A stretch of 64,000 bases of DNA from an uncultured Rhodocyclaceae bacterium. GTDB lineage: Bacteria; Pseudomonadota; Gammaproteobacteria; Burkholderiales; Rhodocyclaceae. The translations under genes were made by a program, and so were the position numbers. Location of the stretch: positions 1,837,001 through 1,901,000 of the forward strand of contig OU015322.1 of NCBI GenBank assembly GCA_907163225.1, in the 5' to 3' direction. Below, piece after piece: positions 9,868 through 18,515 of this stretch (position 1 is its first letter; every line of letters starts with the position of its first letter). The notes beneath the pieces are model-generated. The model was given only the letters and a program-made list of their open reading frames with translations, did not search any database and was not told the origin of the DNA.

Positions 9868-11240
9868 TGGCCGGCATTGGCTTCGAACTGCGCCGCCTGC
9901 TGCGCAAGAACACCCTGCTCGGCCTGGTCGAGGCCTACGCCTACGCCGGCATCATCGGCTCCGGGCCGTGGGTTTTTTCCATCGTCGGCATCCTGCTCGT
10001 CGGCCTGATCAGCGCCAGCATTGCCACGCCGTCGTTCATGATCACGCAGTTCCAGACCTCGGTGACCTATCTGGTCGCCAGCAGCCTGGTACTCACCGGG
10101 CTGGTTCAGCTCGCTTTCACGCGCTTCGTCTCGGATCGTCTGTTTGAAAAACGCCACGACTGGATCATGCCCAACCTGAACGGCCTGTTGCTGGTCGTCG
10201 TGCTCGCCGCCAGCCTGTTCGGCACGCTCTGCCTGTTCCTCGTTTTCCCCGGCCTCAGCCTGCTTTACCGGCTGCTGATGCTGGCCGGCTTCGTGCTGAT
10301 GTGCGCGGTCTGGGTGATGACCGTATTCCTCTCCGGCATGAAGCGTTATCACGCCATCGTCATCCTGTTTGGCATCGCCTACGGTCTGATCATCGGCCTC
10401 GCCCTGCTCCTCCGACCGTACGGACTGGAGGGTCTGCTCGCCGGCTTTGTCCTCGGCCATCTGGTGCTGGTCGCCGGAATGTGGCTGCTCACCGCCCGCG
10501 ATTTCCTGCCGCGTGACCGCCTGATCAGCTTCGACTTCGCCCGCCGCGACATGCTTTACCCCAGCCTGATGGCAATTGGCCTGCTCTACAACCTGGGCAT
10601 CTGGGTGGACAAATTCATGTTCTGGTATTTCCCGGACACGTCAGATGCGGTCATCGGCCACCTGCAGGCCTCGGTCATCTACGACCTGCCGGTTTTCCTG
10701 TCCTACCTGTCGATCATCCCCGGCATGGCGGTCTTTCTCGTCCGCATCGAAACCGATTTCGTCGAGTATTACGACAAGTTCTACAACGCCGTGCGCAGCG
10801 GTGGCTCGCTCGAATTCATCGAAGGCATGCGCGACGAGATGGTGTATTCCATCCAGCAAGGTCTCAGCGAAATCGGCAAGATCCAGGCGCTGGCCGTCCT
10901 CGGCACCTTCGTCGCTGGCCCGGCAATGCTCCGCGCGCTGGGCATCAGCGAGCTCTACCTGCCGCTGCTCTACGTTCAGGTCATCGGCGCCGGCCTGCAG
11001 GTCGGGCTGATGGCGGTGCTCAACGTCTTTTTCTACCTCGACCAGCGGCGCATCGTGCTCTGGCTGTGCGCCGAATTCGTCGTCCTCAACATCGTGTTCA
11101 CCGCCTTCACGCTGGCCTGGGGCGCCGCGCTTTACGGCTACGGCTTTACGCTGGCCGTGCTCATCACCCTGATTACGGGCCTGACGCAACTGTCCAAACG
11201 CCTGAACCGGCTGGAATACGAGACGTTCATGCTGCAATAA
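9867..11240 (+). CDS. pelG: PelG, polytopic Pel synthase/transport subunit
   Basis: A 457-aa, very hydrophobic protein with about twelve membrane segments, of the polysaccharide-transporter (Wzx-like) superfamily. The N-terminal MAGIGFELRRLLRKNTLLGL is typical of PelG. It forms the inner-membrane part of the Pel synthase with PelD, PelE and PelF. It is the last pel gene. The 75 bp after the stop contain no clear terminator, so read-through into the next two plus-strand genes is possible. Confidence 0.93.
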   Translation: MAGIGFELRRLLRKNTLLGLVEAYAYAGIIGSGPWVFSIVGILLVGLISASIATPSFMITQFQTSVTYLVASSLVLTGLVQLAFTRFVSDRLFEKRHDWIMPNLNGLLLVVVLAASLFGTLCLFLVFPGLSLLYRLLMLAGFVLMCAVWVMTVFLSGMKRYHAIVILFGIAYGLIIGLALLLRPYGLEGLLAGFVLGHLVLVAGMWLLTARDFLPRDRLISFDFARRDMLYPSLMAIGLLYNLGIWVDKFMFWYFPDTSDAVIGHLQASVIYDLPVFLSYLSIIPGMAVFLVRIETDFVEYYDKFYNAVRSGGSLEFIEGMRDEMVYSIQQGLSEIGKIQALAVLGTFVAGPAMLRALGISELYLPLLYVQVIGAGLQVGLMAVLNVFFYLDQRRIVLWLCAEFVVLNIVFTAFTLAWGAALYGYGFTLAVLITLITGLTQLSKRLNRLEYETFMLQ

Positions 11241-11315
11241 GGCGCAAGGCGCGGTAACCTTGTCGGCAGCGGCCGCCCCTCAGCGCGGCCAGCGCCCGTC
11301 ACCGGAGCCTTCCCC

Positions 11316-12074
11316 GTGAGCACGCCCAGCCTTCACATCACCACCTACAACATCCACAAGGGTTTTTCGCAATTCAACCGGCGGATGATGGTGCACGAAC
11401 TGCGCGAACGCCTGCGCGGCCTGAACCCGGACATCGTATTTTTGCAGGAAGTGCAGGGCCTGCACCTGGGCCATGCCGAGAACCACGACGACTGGCCCGA
11501 TTCGCCGCAGCACGAGTTCCTTGCCGAAGACGTCTGGGAAGCATCCGCCTATGGCCGCAACATGCTCTACGACCACGGCCACCACGGCAACGCCATCCTG
11601 TCGCGCTTTCCCATCCTGCACGCCCACAACCAGGACGTCACCCACCTGCAGTTCGAAAAGCGCGGCATGCTGCATTGCCGGATCGAGCTGCCGGAAGGCC
11701 CGGCGGCGCATTGCGTCTGCGTGCACCTGTCGCTGTTCGGCTATTCGCGGCGCAAGCAGATGGCGGCGCTGGCCGACTACCTTGACCGTCTGGCCGAGCC
11801 GAACGCCCCGCTCATCGTCGCCGGAGATTTCAACGACTGGCGCAATCGTGTTGGCGAAGACCTGACCCGCCGCCTCGGCCTGCAGGAAGTATTCAGCAGC
11901 CACAACGGCACGCCGGTACGCAGCTTCCCTGCCGCGATGCCGATGTTCCGACTCGACCGTATTTACGTGCGCGGCTTTGACGTCAGGCGCACCGAAGTCC
12001 ACCACGGCCAGCCGTGGTCGGCCATTTCCGATCACGCTGCGCTGTCGGCCCACCTGACAAGGCATGGCCGCTGA
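11316..12074 (+). CDS. Endonuclease/exonuclease/phosphatase-family hydrolase (YbhP-like)
   Basis: A 252-aa protein with a GTG start. It has the EEP-fold signatures: TYNIHKGF at the start (Asn ligand), FLQEVQG (metal-binding Glu), an AGDFNDWRN block and a final SDHAALSAHL (catalytic Asp-His). The next gene encodes cardiolipin synthase B and overlaps it by 11 bp. The same pairing occurs in enterobacteria (ybhP-clsB), which suggests a role in phospholipid metabolism. The substrate is unknown, and phosphodiester or phosphomonoester hydrolysis is possible. Confidence 0.85.
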   Translation: MSTPSLHITTYNIHKGFSQFNRRMMVHELRERLRGLNPDIVFLQEVQGLHLGHAENHDDWPDSPQHEFLAEDVWEASAYGRNMLYDHGHHGNAILSRFPILHAHNQDVTHLQFEKRGMLHCRIELPEGPAAHCVCVHLSLFGYSRRKQMAALADYLDRLAEPNAPLIVAGDFNDWRNRVGEDLTRRLGLQEVFSSHNGTPVRSFPAAMPMFRLDRIYVRGFDVRRTEVHHGQPWSAISDHAALSAHLTRHGR

Positions 12075-13257
12075 GTTCCTGCCGGGCAACCGGCTGACCC
12101 TTCTCAATTCGGGCGAGGATTATTTTCCGGCGCTGCTCGCCGCCATCGACGCGGCCGAGGTCGAGATTTACCTCGAAAGCTATATTTTCGCCAAAGATGA
12201 AGTCGGCCAGGAAGTCGCCAGCGCGCTGTGTCGGGCCGCCGACCGTGGCGTTCAGGTCAATGTCACGGTCGACGGCTTCGGGGCGCGAAATTTCAAAATT
12301 GACTTCTTTTCCCGGTTGACCGCAGCAGGCGTCCGCGTGATGTACTACCGGCCGGAAATCGGCCGCTACCATTTCAAACGTCACCGCCTGCGCCGCCTGC
12401 ATCGCAAGCTGGTCGTCATCGACGCCCGCATTGCCTTCGTTGGTGGCATCAACGTCATCGACGACAACAGCGGGCCGATCGAGATGCGCCCGCATTACGA
12501 CTACGCCGTGCGCGTCGAAGGGCCGGTTTTGCGGCAGGTGCATCACGCCGTCCGGCGGATGTGGGAAACCGTGTCGTGGGTCAACTTCAAGCGCCGCTTC
12601 CGCCTCGCTCCGGTGGCCGAGCCGTGCTGCGACACCGCCGGCACGCAAACTGCCGCCTTCCTGATCCGCGATAATATCCGCCACCGCAACGACATCCTGC
12701 ACGCCTACCTCGATGCCATCGATGGCGCACAGCACGACATCCTGATCGCCAACGCCTACTTCCTGCCCGGCATCCGCTTCGGCCGCGCGCTCTATGCCGC
12801 CGCCCAGCGCGGGGTCAAAATCACCGTGCTGCTGCAGGGCAAGAGTGACCATCAGCTGATGCGCTATGCCACCCAGACCTTGTACGCCACCGCGCTCGAA
12901 GCCGGCATCCGCATCTTCGAGTACGAAAAGAGCTTCATGCACGCCAAGGTCGCGGTCATCGATGGCGAATGGGCCACCGTCGGCTCGTCCAACATCGACC
13001 CCTTCAGCCTGCTGATGGCCAAGGAGGCCAATCTGGTGGTGCGCGACGCCGGGTTTGCCGGCGAACTGGAGCGCAGCCTGCGCAACGCCATGACCGTCGG
13101 CGCCCGCGAACTGCTGGCCGACGAGCTATCGCGCCAGCCCCTGCATTCACGCTTCCTGCGCTGGCTGGCCTACGGACTGGTGCGCGCCATGGTCGGCATC
13201 GCCGGCTACAGCCAGCGCCACTGGTCTACGACGGATTCGAAGCCGGAAGAACGGTAA
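12064..13257 (+). CDS. clsB: Cardiolipin synthase B (phospholipase D superfamily)
   Basis: A 397-aa protein with two HKD motifs: H113-R-K-x4-D120 (HRKLVVID) and H293-A-K-x4-D300 (HAKVAVID), each followed by the usual G-[GS]-x-N segment. There is no N-terminal membrane anchor, as in ClsB. It makes cardiolipin by phosphatidyl transfer at the inner membrane. A sense copy of the dispersed repeat (12288-12327) encodes FKIDFFSRLTAAG between the two catalytic half-sites without breaking the frame. The 3' end overlaps convergent gluQ by 32 bp. Confidence 0.92.
   Translation: MAAEFLPGNRLTLLNSGEDYFPALLAAIDAAEVEIYLESYIFAKDEVGQEVASALCRAADRGVQVNVTVDGFGARNFKIDFFSRLTAAGVRVMYYRPEIGRYHFKRHRLRRLHRKLVVIDARIAFVGGINVIDDNSGPIEMRPHYDYAVRVEGPVLRQVHHAVRRMWETVSWVNFKRRFRLAPVAEPCCDTAGTQTAAFLIRDNIRHRNDILHAYLDAIDGAQHDILIANAYFLPGIRFGRALYAAAQRGVKITVLLQGKSDHQLMRYATQTLYATALEAGIRIFEYEKSFMHAKVAVIDGEWATVGSSNIDPFSLLMAKEANLVVRDAGFAGELERSLRNAMTVGARELLADELSRQPLHSRFLRWLAYGLVRAMVGIAGYSQRHWSTTDSKPEER
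12288..12327 (+). repeat. Dispersed element, copy 3 (in clsB)
   Basis: It reads AAATTTCAAAATTGAC, then TTCTTTTCCCGGTTGACCG, then CAGCA. It is in sense orientation in clsB with the L-T-A-A frame. The core is exact and the GGCC block is diverged. Confidence 0.8.
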
Positions 13258-14167
13258 TCGCCCGGCAGCGGGGAATGGCGGCGAACGACCAGTTTTCCAG
13301 CGCCCAGGCCCACACCTCGGCAAGCCTTGCCCGCGCCAGTTCGGCCGGCGCCGGCTGACCGAGAAAATTCAGCGCCCAGACCAGCTCTGCCGCTGCCTGA
13401 TCGACCGCCAAAGCCCGTGCCAACGTTTGCTTGGACAGCTTTTCGCCGGCCGCATTGGCCGCCACCGGCAGGTGGGCATAGGCCGGCGTGGCGAAGCCCA
13501 GACAATGCTGCAGCCAGATCTGGCGCGGCGTTGAAGCGAGCAGATCGGCCCCGCGCACGACTTGCGAAATTCGCTGAAATTCGTCGTCGACCGTAACCGC
13601 GAGCTGGTAGGCGAACAAGCCATCAGCGCGCAACAGGACAAAGTCGCCGACATCGGTTTCCAGGTGCTGGGCGATGCGCACCTGGACGCGATCATCGAAT
13701 TCGATTTCATCGTCATTCACCCGCAAGCGCCAGGCCCGCGCCGCGCGCCCCGGCGGCAACCCGTCGCGGCAAAGGCCGGGATAGGCCAGCCCGCCATCGA
13801 CCGCCGGACGCGTCGCCGAATCGGCGATTTCCTTGCGCGAGCAGGCGCACCCGTAGGCCTTGCCGCTTCGTTTCAACTGCGCCAGCGCCTCGACGTAGGC
13901 GTCGAAGCGCGCGCTCTGGTAGAGCACCGGGCCATCCCATTCAAAGCCAAAGGCGGCCAGCGTTTTAAGAATGTCATCGGCAGCCCCCGGCACGTTGCGC
14001 GGGGTATCGACGTCCTCCATGCGCAACAGCCATTCACCGCCCTGCGTGCGCGCATCGAGATAGCTGCCGACGGCCGCGACCAGCGAGCCAAGATGCAACG
14101 GGCCGGTCGGCGAAGGCGCGAAGCGGCCACGGTAGACGCTGGCAGGGGCAGGCGGGGTAGGAAGCAC
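13226..14167 (-). CDS. gluQ: Glutamyl-Q tRNA(Asp) synthetase
   Basis: A 313-aa truncated glutamyl-tRNA synthetase paralogue without an anticodon-binding domain. It has the class I signature RFAPSPTGPLHLGS (HIGH-type), LLRMEDVDTPR, a zinc site C-A-C ... YPGLC, and a KLSKQ version of the KMSKS loop. It attaches glutamate to queuosine in the anticodon of tRNA-Asp. The start is a GTG at 14167; the nearby upstream ATG is out of frame. It is convergent with clsB and the last 32 bp overlap. No dksA lies next to it, unlike in some gammaproteobacteria. Confidence 0.93.
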   Translation of the reverse strand: MLPTPPAPASVYRGRFAPSPTGPLHLGSLVAAVGSYLDARTQGGEWLLRMEDVDTPRNVPGAADDILKTLAAFGFEWDGPVLYQSARFDAYVEALAQLKRSGKAYGCACSRKEIADSATRPAVDGGLAYPGLCRDGLPPGRAARAWRLRVNDDEIEFDDRVQVRIAQHLETDVGDFVLLRADGLFAYQLAVTVDDEFQRISQVVRGADLLASTPRQIWLQHCLGFATPAYAHLPVAANAAGEKLSKQTLARALAVDQAAAELVWALNFLGQPAPAELARARLAEVWAWALENWSFAAIPRCRAITVLPASNPS

Positions 14168-14417
14168 GGGGATTCATCGGCGAGGTTTGGTGGAGGATCG
14201 ATTGTAATTTGCCCGGCCGGAATCCCGAAAAGCGATCGTCGGGGCGATGCCACCGAAAAGGCCGTCGCTTTTTGATGCCGGCAGAGGCCTTTGGGATCGC
14301 CGCCGGCTCCCATAGAATGGCTGCTGACATGTCACCAGCAACCCGGCTTGTGCGCCTGATTTCGGCGTTCGTTTTGGCGGGTGTTGCGCTTCAGCGTGAC
14401 TCCGGCGGAGATTCCAA

Positions 14418-16046
14418 ATGCAAGCTGTCATACGTGCCATCGCAATAATCCTGCTCGCCAGCGTGATGAGCGGGTTGGTCTGGGCCAATCCGATTGCGGA
14501 CAGCAAGCCGACGGCCGAGGCGCCGCCGAATCACGAGGCCAGCCTGGTCGTTTTCAACCGCACAGTCACGGTATTCCGCGCCAGTTTTCTCGGTGCCGCA
14601 CCAAGCGTTCGCGCCGCCCGCGCGCGCAGCGTGATCGAGGAAGCCCTGCGTCAGGGCCAGGAACTGAGCGTTTCAGTCAAGGCCAACCCGGAAGGTCAGA
14701 TCATCGTCCTCGACAGCCGCTTGGCTTTCATCATCACCGCCGGTGATGTCGATTCGCTTGCGCTGGAAACGCCGGAAGCCGCGGCCAAACAGGCGGCTCT
14801 CAGCCTGGAAAAAATCATTGCCGAAACGCGGGAGTCGAGAAACGTCGAATCGCTGCTCAAGGCGCTCGGCAGCTCGGCCATCGCCACCGTCGTCTTCGGG
14901 TTCATCCTCTGGGCGCTGGCCCGCCTTCGCCTCTGGCTGGCCGCCATCGTCATGCGCAAAGCCGAACAAAAGGTCAGGAATCTGAAAATCGGCAACACGC
15001 CGATCATCGAAAGGCAGCACTTGCTGCCCTTTCTCGGCCGCCTGCTGAGCATCCTGCGCTGGTTGTTCATCCTGCTGCTCAGCTACGAATGGCTGAGCTT
15101 CGTGCTCTCCCGCTTTCCCTACACCCGCCCCTGGGGCGAGCGCCTCAACGACTATCTGCTGAACGTTGCCGGCGGCTTGCTGGAAAGCGTCATCGGCGCC
15201 ATTCCCGGCCTTGGCATTGCCCTCGCGATTTTCATGCTGGCCCGCGTTTTCATCGGCTTTATCAGCCGCCTGTTCGAGCGCCTGGCCAATACTGCGGCGC
15301 CCATCAGCTGGCTGACGCCGGAAACCATGCCGACGACGCGCCGGCTGTTCGGCATCGGCATCTGGCTGTTCGCCATCGCCATGGCCTACCCCTACCTGCC
15401 GGGGGCGCAAACCGAGGCGTTCAAGGGACTTTCGGTGCTGCTCGGCCTGATGGTATCGCTGGGTGCGTCCAGCATTGTCGGGCAGGGCGCCGCCGGCCTG
15501 ATCCTGACCTACACGCGCACCATCCGCCCCGGCGAATACGTCCGCATCGGCGAACACGAAGGCACGGTGATTCGCGTCGGCATGTTCACCACCTGCATCC
15601 AGACCGGCCTCGGCGAAGAGCTGGCGCTACCCAACGCGATGATCACCGGCACCGTCACCAAGAACTACTCGCGCGCCGTCCGTGGCCCCGGCTATATCGT
15701 CGACACGACGGTCACCATTGGCTACGACACGCCCTGGCGACAGGTGGAAGCCATGCTGACCGAGGCGGCAAAACGGACGCCAGGTATTCTCGACAACCCG
15801 CAGCCGCTTGTCTTCCAGACCAATCTGTCGGACTTTTATCCGGAGTATCGACTGGTCGCCCACGCCGTTCCCAGCCAGCCACGCTCGCGCGCCGAGGTGT
15901 TGAGCACGCTGCACGCCAACATCCAGGATGTCTTCAATGAATACGGCGTGCAGATCATGTCGCCGCATTATCTCGGCGACCCCGAAACCGCCAAAGTGGT
16001 CAGTCCCGACGAACGATTTGCGCCCCCCGCCAAAAAGCCCGATTGA
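14418..16046 (+). CDS. MscS-family mechanosensitive ion channel with periplasmic N-terminal domain
   Basis: A 542-aa protein. A signal peptide (about residues 1-23, ending VWANP) is followed by a ~130-residue periplasmic domain and several membrane segments between about 155 and 360. The pore-lining helix has the Gly/Ala pattern LGASSIVGQGAAGLILTYTR, with a conserved MscS beta-domain (RPGEYVRIGEHEGTVIRVGMFTTCI ... LPNAMITG) and a C-terminal vestibule. Such channels open under membrane tension to release osmolytes. It is longer than E. coli MscS (286 aa) and closer to the medium-size YbdG/YnaI-like group. It appears monocistronic. The upstream 250 bp contain no other gene. Confidence 0.87.
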   Translation: MQAVIRAIAIILLASVMSGLVWANPIADSKPTAEAPPNHEASLVVFNRTVTVFRASFLGAAPSVRAARARSVIEEALRQGQELSVSVKANPEGQIIVLDSRLAFIITAGDVDSLALETPEAAAKQAALSLEKIIAETRESRNVESLLKALGSSAIATVVFGFILWALARLRLWLAAIVMRKAEQKVRNLKIGNTPIIERQHLLPFLGRLLSILRWLFILLLSYEWLSFVLSRFPYTRPWGERLNDYLLNVAGGLLESVIGAIPGLGIALAIFMLARVFIGFISRLFERLANTAAPISWLTPETMPTTRRLFGIGIWLFAIAMAYPYLPGAQTEAFKGLSVLLGLMVSLGASSIVGQGAAGLILTYTRTIRPGEYVRIGEHEGTVIRVGMFTTCIQTGLGEELALPNAMITGTVTKNYSRAVRGPGYIVDTTVTIGYDTPWRQVEAMLTEAAKRTPGILDNPQPLVFQTNLSDFYPEYRLVAHAVPSQPRSRAEVLSTLHANIQDVFNEYGVQIMSPHYLGDPETAKVVSPDERFAPPAKKPD

Positions 16047-16052
16047 GGGCTT
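16035..16052 (-). terminator. Weak terminator at the end of the MscS gene
   Basis: The stem AAGCCC/GGGCTT has a 6-base loop that contains the MscS stop codon. Only on the minus strand is it followed by a run of T, so it would serve the minus-strand gene at 16141-17193. It is short, so low confidence. Confidence 0.35.
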
Positions 16053-16075
16053 CGGTGCGCCTGGCGTCGGCCACT

Positions 16076-16110
16076 ATTTCAAATTTGGCCAAATTTCCAG
16101 TTGACCGCAG
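16076..16110 (+). repeat. Dispersed element, copy 4 (intergenic)
   Basis: It reads ATTTCAAATTTGGCC, then AAATTTCCAGTTGACCGCAG. It lies between two convergent genes, about 30 bp after the MscS stop. Near-consensus. Confidence 0.9.
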
Positions 16111-16140
16111 GATGCGCTTCGCTTCCCCGGTCGAGCGCCA

Positions 16141-17193
16141 TCAGCCGCCAATAATCAGCGCCTCGGGAACTTCGACTGACTCCTGATCGCCGATGCGTAT
16201 CGTCGTCATGTCGCCCTGGCGCGAATGTGTGAGCGGATCGACTGAATCCGACGCAACCGGCACGCCCTTGACGAACAGGATGCGCCGCATCGGAATCAGC
16301 GCGCCAGCCGGCCAGCGCACCTCCAGCGTCGCTGCGCCAGCGAAGCCGCGACGAATGACCAACGCCTCGCACCGCTGGCTGAGCGCCGGCGCATCGTAGG
16401 CGCAGGCCACCGTGGCCGAGGCGTGATACGGCGTTCCAGGCAGCACGGCATCGCGATGTGCCGGGCGCGGTGCCAGCGGCTGGCCGGACAACCTGAAGCT
16501 GACCGTGTAGCGGCTGGCCTCGTTGCGCCGGGCCGCCGCGCGCATCAGATAGACGCGCACCGTATAGATGCCGTCGACCGGCAACTGGCGGGTGAAGCGA
16601 TCGCCTGACGTGCTGCCGACGAACATCGCCAGCGCCGTTCCCGGCGGATTGACGTTGAAATAGTTCTGCCGGTTGGACGCCTTCAGCGCGACATCGAGGG
16701 TTTGCCCGGCGCGGCCTTCCAGCTGGTAATCGACAAATTCACGCCCTTTGAGGCGCCCCTTGATCGCTTTGCTGCCGACCGGTCCGGAAAAGCTGACCGC
16801 CACCACCCGCTGATCCGGCGCTGTTGCATCGCTGCACGGCGCCTCGGCCAGAAACCGGGCCTCGACCCAGCCGGTGCTGCCCTGATAGGCAAGCTTGCAC
16901 CAGCGGGGATTCGCCGCCTGTCGCTGTTGTTTCTCCGCGTCGGACAGCGTGCTGAATTCCTGGAAACTCAAGCCACCCTGACAACCCATGCTGCGCAGGC
17001 ATTGCGCGTCGGCCGGCAGAGAAAGAACGGGCGCCGCATCGTGGCGAGGCTCGCCGCGCATGACACGCTCGGTGGCCGGAGTCGCTCCGTTCAGGCGGTA
17101 GAAGTCCGGGCCGTCAGCAGTCGCCAGAACGGAGCCGCTGGCGGCCACAGCAAGCAACAGGAGCAGGCGGGAAAAATGGGGCAGCAGGGTCAT
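16141..17193 (-). CDS. Secreted protein with SH3-like and PliG-like domains
   Basis: I chose the ATG at 17193 because it begins a good signal peptide (MTLLPHFSRLLLLLAVAASG ... LATA). An in-frame start 147 bp upstream would translate through a dispersed repeat. The 350-aa product has an early Cys-rich part (CLRSMGCQGG) and an SH3-like stretch (RWCKLAYQGSTGWVEARFL). A middle domain reads VVAVSFSGPVGSKAIKGRLK ... YTVRVYLMRAAARRNEASRYTV. That domain resembles, from memory, PliG, the periplasmic inhibitor of goose-type lysozyme, especially in the final YxVRVxxxRxxAR block. The C-terminal 100 residues are unassigned. A periplasmic or exported role at the cell wall is likely; actual lysozyme inhibition is inference. 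Confidence 0.6.
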   Translation of the reverse strand: MTLLPHFSRLLLLLAVAASGSVLATADGPDFYRLNGATPATERVMRGEPRHDAAPVLSLPADAQCLRSMGCQGGLSFQEFSTLSDAEKQQRQAANPRWCKLAYQGSTGWVEARFLAEAPCSDATAPDQRVVAVSFSGPVGSKAIKGRLKGREFVDYQLEGRAGQTLDVALKASNRQNYFNVNPPGTALAMFVGSTSGDRFTRQLPVDGIYTVRVYLMRAAARRNEASRYTVSFRLSGQPLAPRPAHRDAVLPGTPYHASATVACAYDAPALSQRCEALVIRRGFAGAATLEVRWPAGALIPMRRILFVKGVPVASDSVDPLTHSRQGDMTTIRIGDQESVEVPEALIIGG

Positions 17194-17265
17194 GGAAGGC
17201 TCGTCAAGGCAATCGTTGGGGCGGGTTTTCTGGAGACGGCGCCAGGCTGAGCCGTGCGCGTCGGG

Positions 17266-17300
17266 AATTTCAATTTTGGCGGTTTTTCCGGTTGACCGCA
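17266..17300 (+). repeat. Dispersed element, copy 5 (intergenic)
   Basis: It reads AATTTCAATTTTGGC, then GGTTTTTCCGGTTGACCGCA. It lies between the AraC-type regulator stop and the next minus-strand start. Near-consensus, with a spacer one base shorter. Confidence 0.9.
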
Positions 17301-17339
17301 AAACAGGTTTCGACGGCATTGTTACGTCCGCCAGGCGCA

Positions 17340-18344
17340 CTAGGCCCGCTGCAGCCGGTATTCGCTCGGCGACACCCCCAGCCAGCGCCGGAAAGCGCGG
17401 GAAAAGGCGCTTTGCTCCGAGAAGCCGAGCAGAAAGGCAATCTCGGTCAGGCTCTTGCGCGGGTCGGCGATGTAGCGCTTGGCCAGCTCCGTCCGCGTGT
17501 CATCGACCACCCGCTTGTACGACCAGCCATGCTCGCTCAGGCGACGCTGCATGCCCCGCCGGCTCAGGCCCATGGCCACTGCCAGCTCTGCCTCCGACGG
17601 CTCGCCGGAGGTCAGGTGATGGAGCAGATAGGACCGGCAACGCGTGACCAGGTCGTCAGCCACCAGTTCGCTCAACTGCCCGGCGAGAATCTCGTCGAAA
17701 GTCGCCGCCATGACCCGGTTGGCGGTGGGCAGAATGGCGTCGGCCGTCGCCTCGTCAAGCAGAAAGCTGTCCTCTTTCTGCCCGAACAGGACTTCCCCGC
17801 CAAAAAACGCCAGATAGGGCGCAGCATCGGCTGGCTGCGGCCGGCGCAGGCAGACTCGGCGCGGCACCAGGCGCTCGCCAGCGTTGGTGCGGCACATGTC
17901 GATGATGATCGAGAGCGTGAAATCAGCCATCGGCCAGCCGATTTCAGCATCGCCACGACCGTGGTCATAGACGAAGCGAAAGCCGTCGGGATCATCGAAG
18001 CCGGTGTAGGTAAAGCGGTTGCCGAGGATTTTCGCGTAGCGCTCCATGCGCCGCAAACCGCGGCGCAGCGTGACGCATGACAGCCAGGCGAACCCCAGCG
18101 TCCCGAGATTGGATGGATGCCAGCAACGCGCTGCCGTCAGTCCGAAGGCCGGGTCGTCAATGGCCGTCATGGCGCGCTCGAAAGCGCTATCGGAAAGCCG
18201 GCTGGGCAGGCGCGCATCAGGCTGGCGCAAGGCTTCGGGCGGCACGCCGATGTCGCGCATCAGGCGATCGACGTCGATGCCCTGCGTTTCAAGCATCTTG
18301 AGCATCATCAGCCAGACCGTCGCCAGTGTTGTTTCCCGTGCCAT
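17340..18344 (-). CDS. AraC-family transcriptional regulator (OruR/ArgR-like)
   Basis: A 334-aa protein. Residues ~20-210 match the N-terminal ligand-binding type found with many Pseudomonas-type AraC regulators (Arabinose_bd family). The last ~100 residues hold two helix-turn-helix units, with the signature KSLTEIAFLLGFSEQSAFSRAFRRWLGVSPSEYR. The effector is unknown. It diverges from the GGDEF/EAL gene at 18516 across a 171-bp gap that could hold its operator, and lies upstream of the secreted-protein gene in the same direction. Either could be a target. Confidence 0.9.
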   Translation of the reverse strand: MARETTLATVWLMMLKMLETQGIDVDRLMRDIGVPPEALRQPDARLPSRLSDSAFERAMTAIDDPAFGLTAARCWHPSNLGTLGFAWLSCVTLRRGLRRMERYAKILGNRFTYTGFDDPDGFRFVYDHGRGDAEIGWPMADFTLSIIIDMCRTNAGERLVPRRVCLRRPQPADAAPYLAFFGGEVLFGQKEDSFLLDEATADAILPTANRVMAATFDEILAGQLSELVADDLVTRCRSYLLHHLTSGEPSEAELAVAMGLSRRGMQRRLSEHGWSYKRVVDDTRTELAKRYIADPRKSLTEIAFLLGFSEQSAFSRAFRRWLGVSPSEYRLQRA

Positions 18345-18515
18345 TTTCGCGCTCCAGATAACGAACTCAGTTGGCGCAGATAGTCATGCGATTGGCGTAG
18401 TCCGTCAAGTCTCCATGAACCCCCATCCCTATTCTGATGACAACCGCTGCCGGCGAACTCCCTTGCTGTTTGTCGCCGGCGATTTGCCAGATTCACTCAC
18501 CGGGATGCCAAGACC

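Noticed and set aside
13560-13600. GTCGACCGTAACC after A/T-rich bases in gluQ
   Set aside because: The match to the dispersed element is poor and the protein segment (QLAVTVDDEFQRI) is typical of the family.
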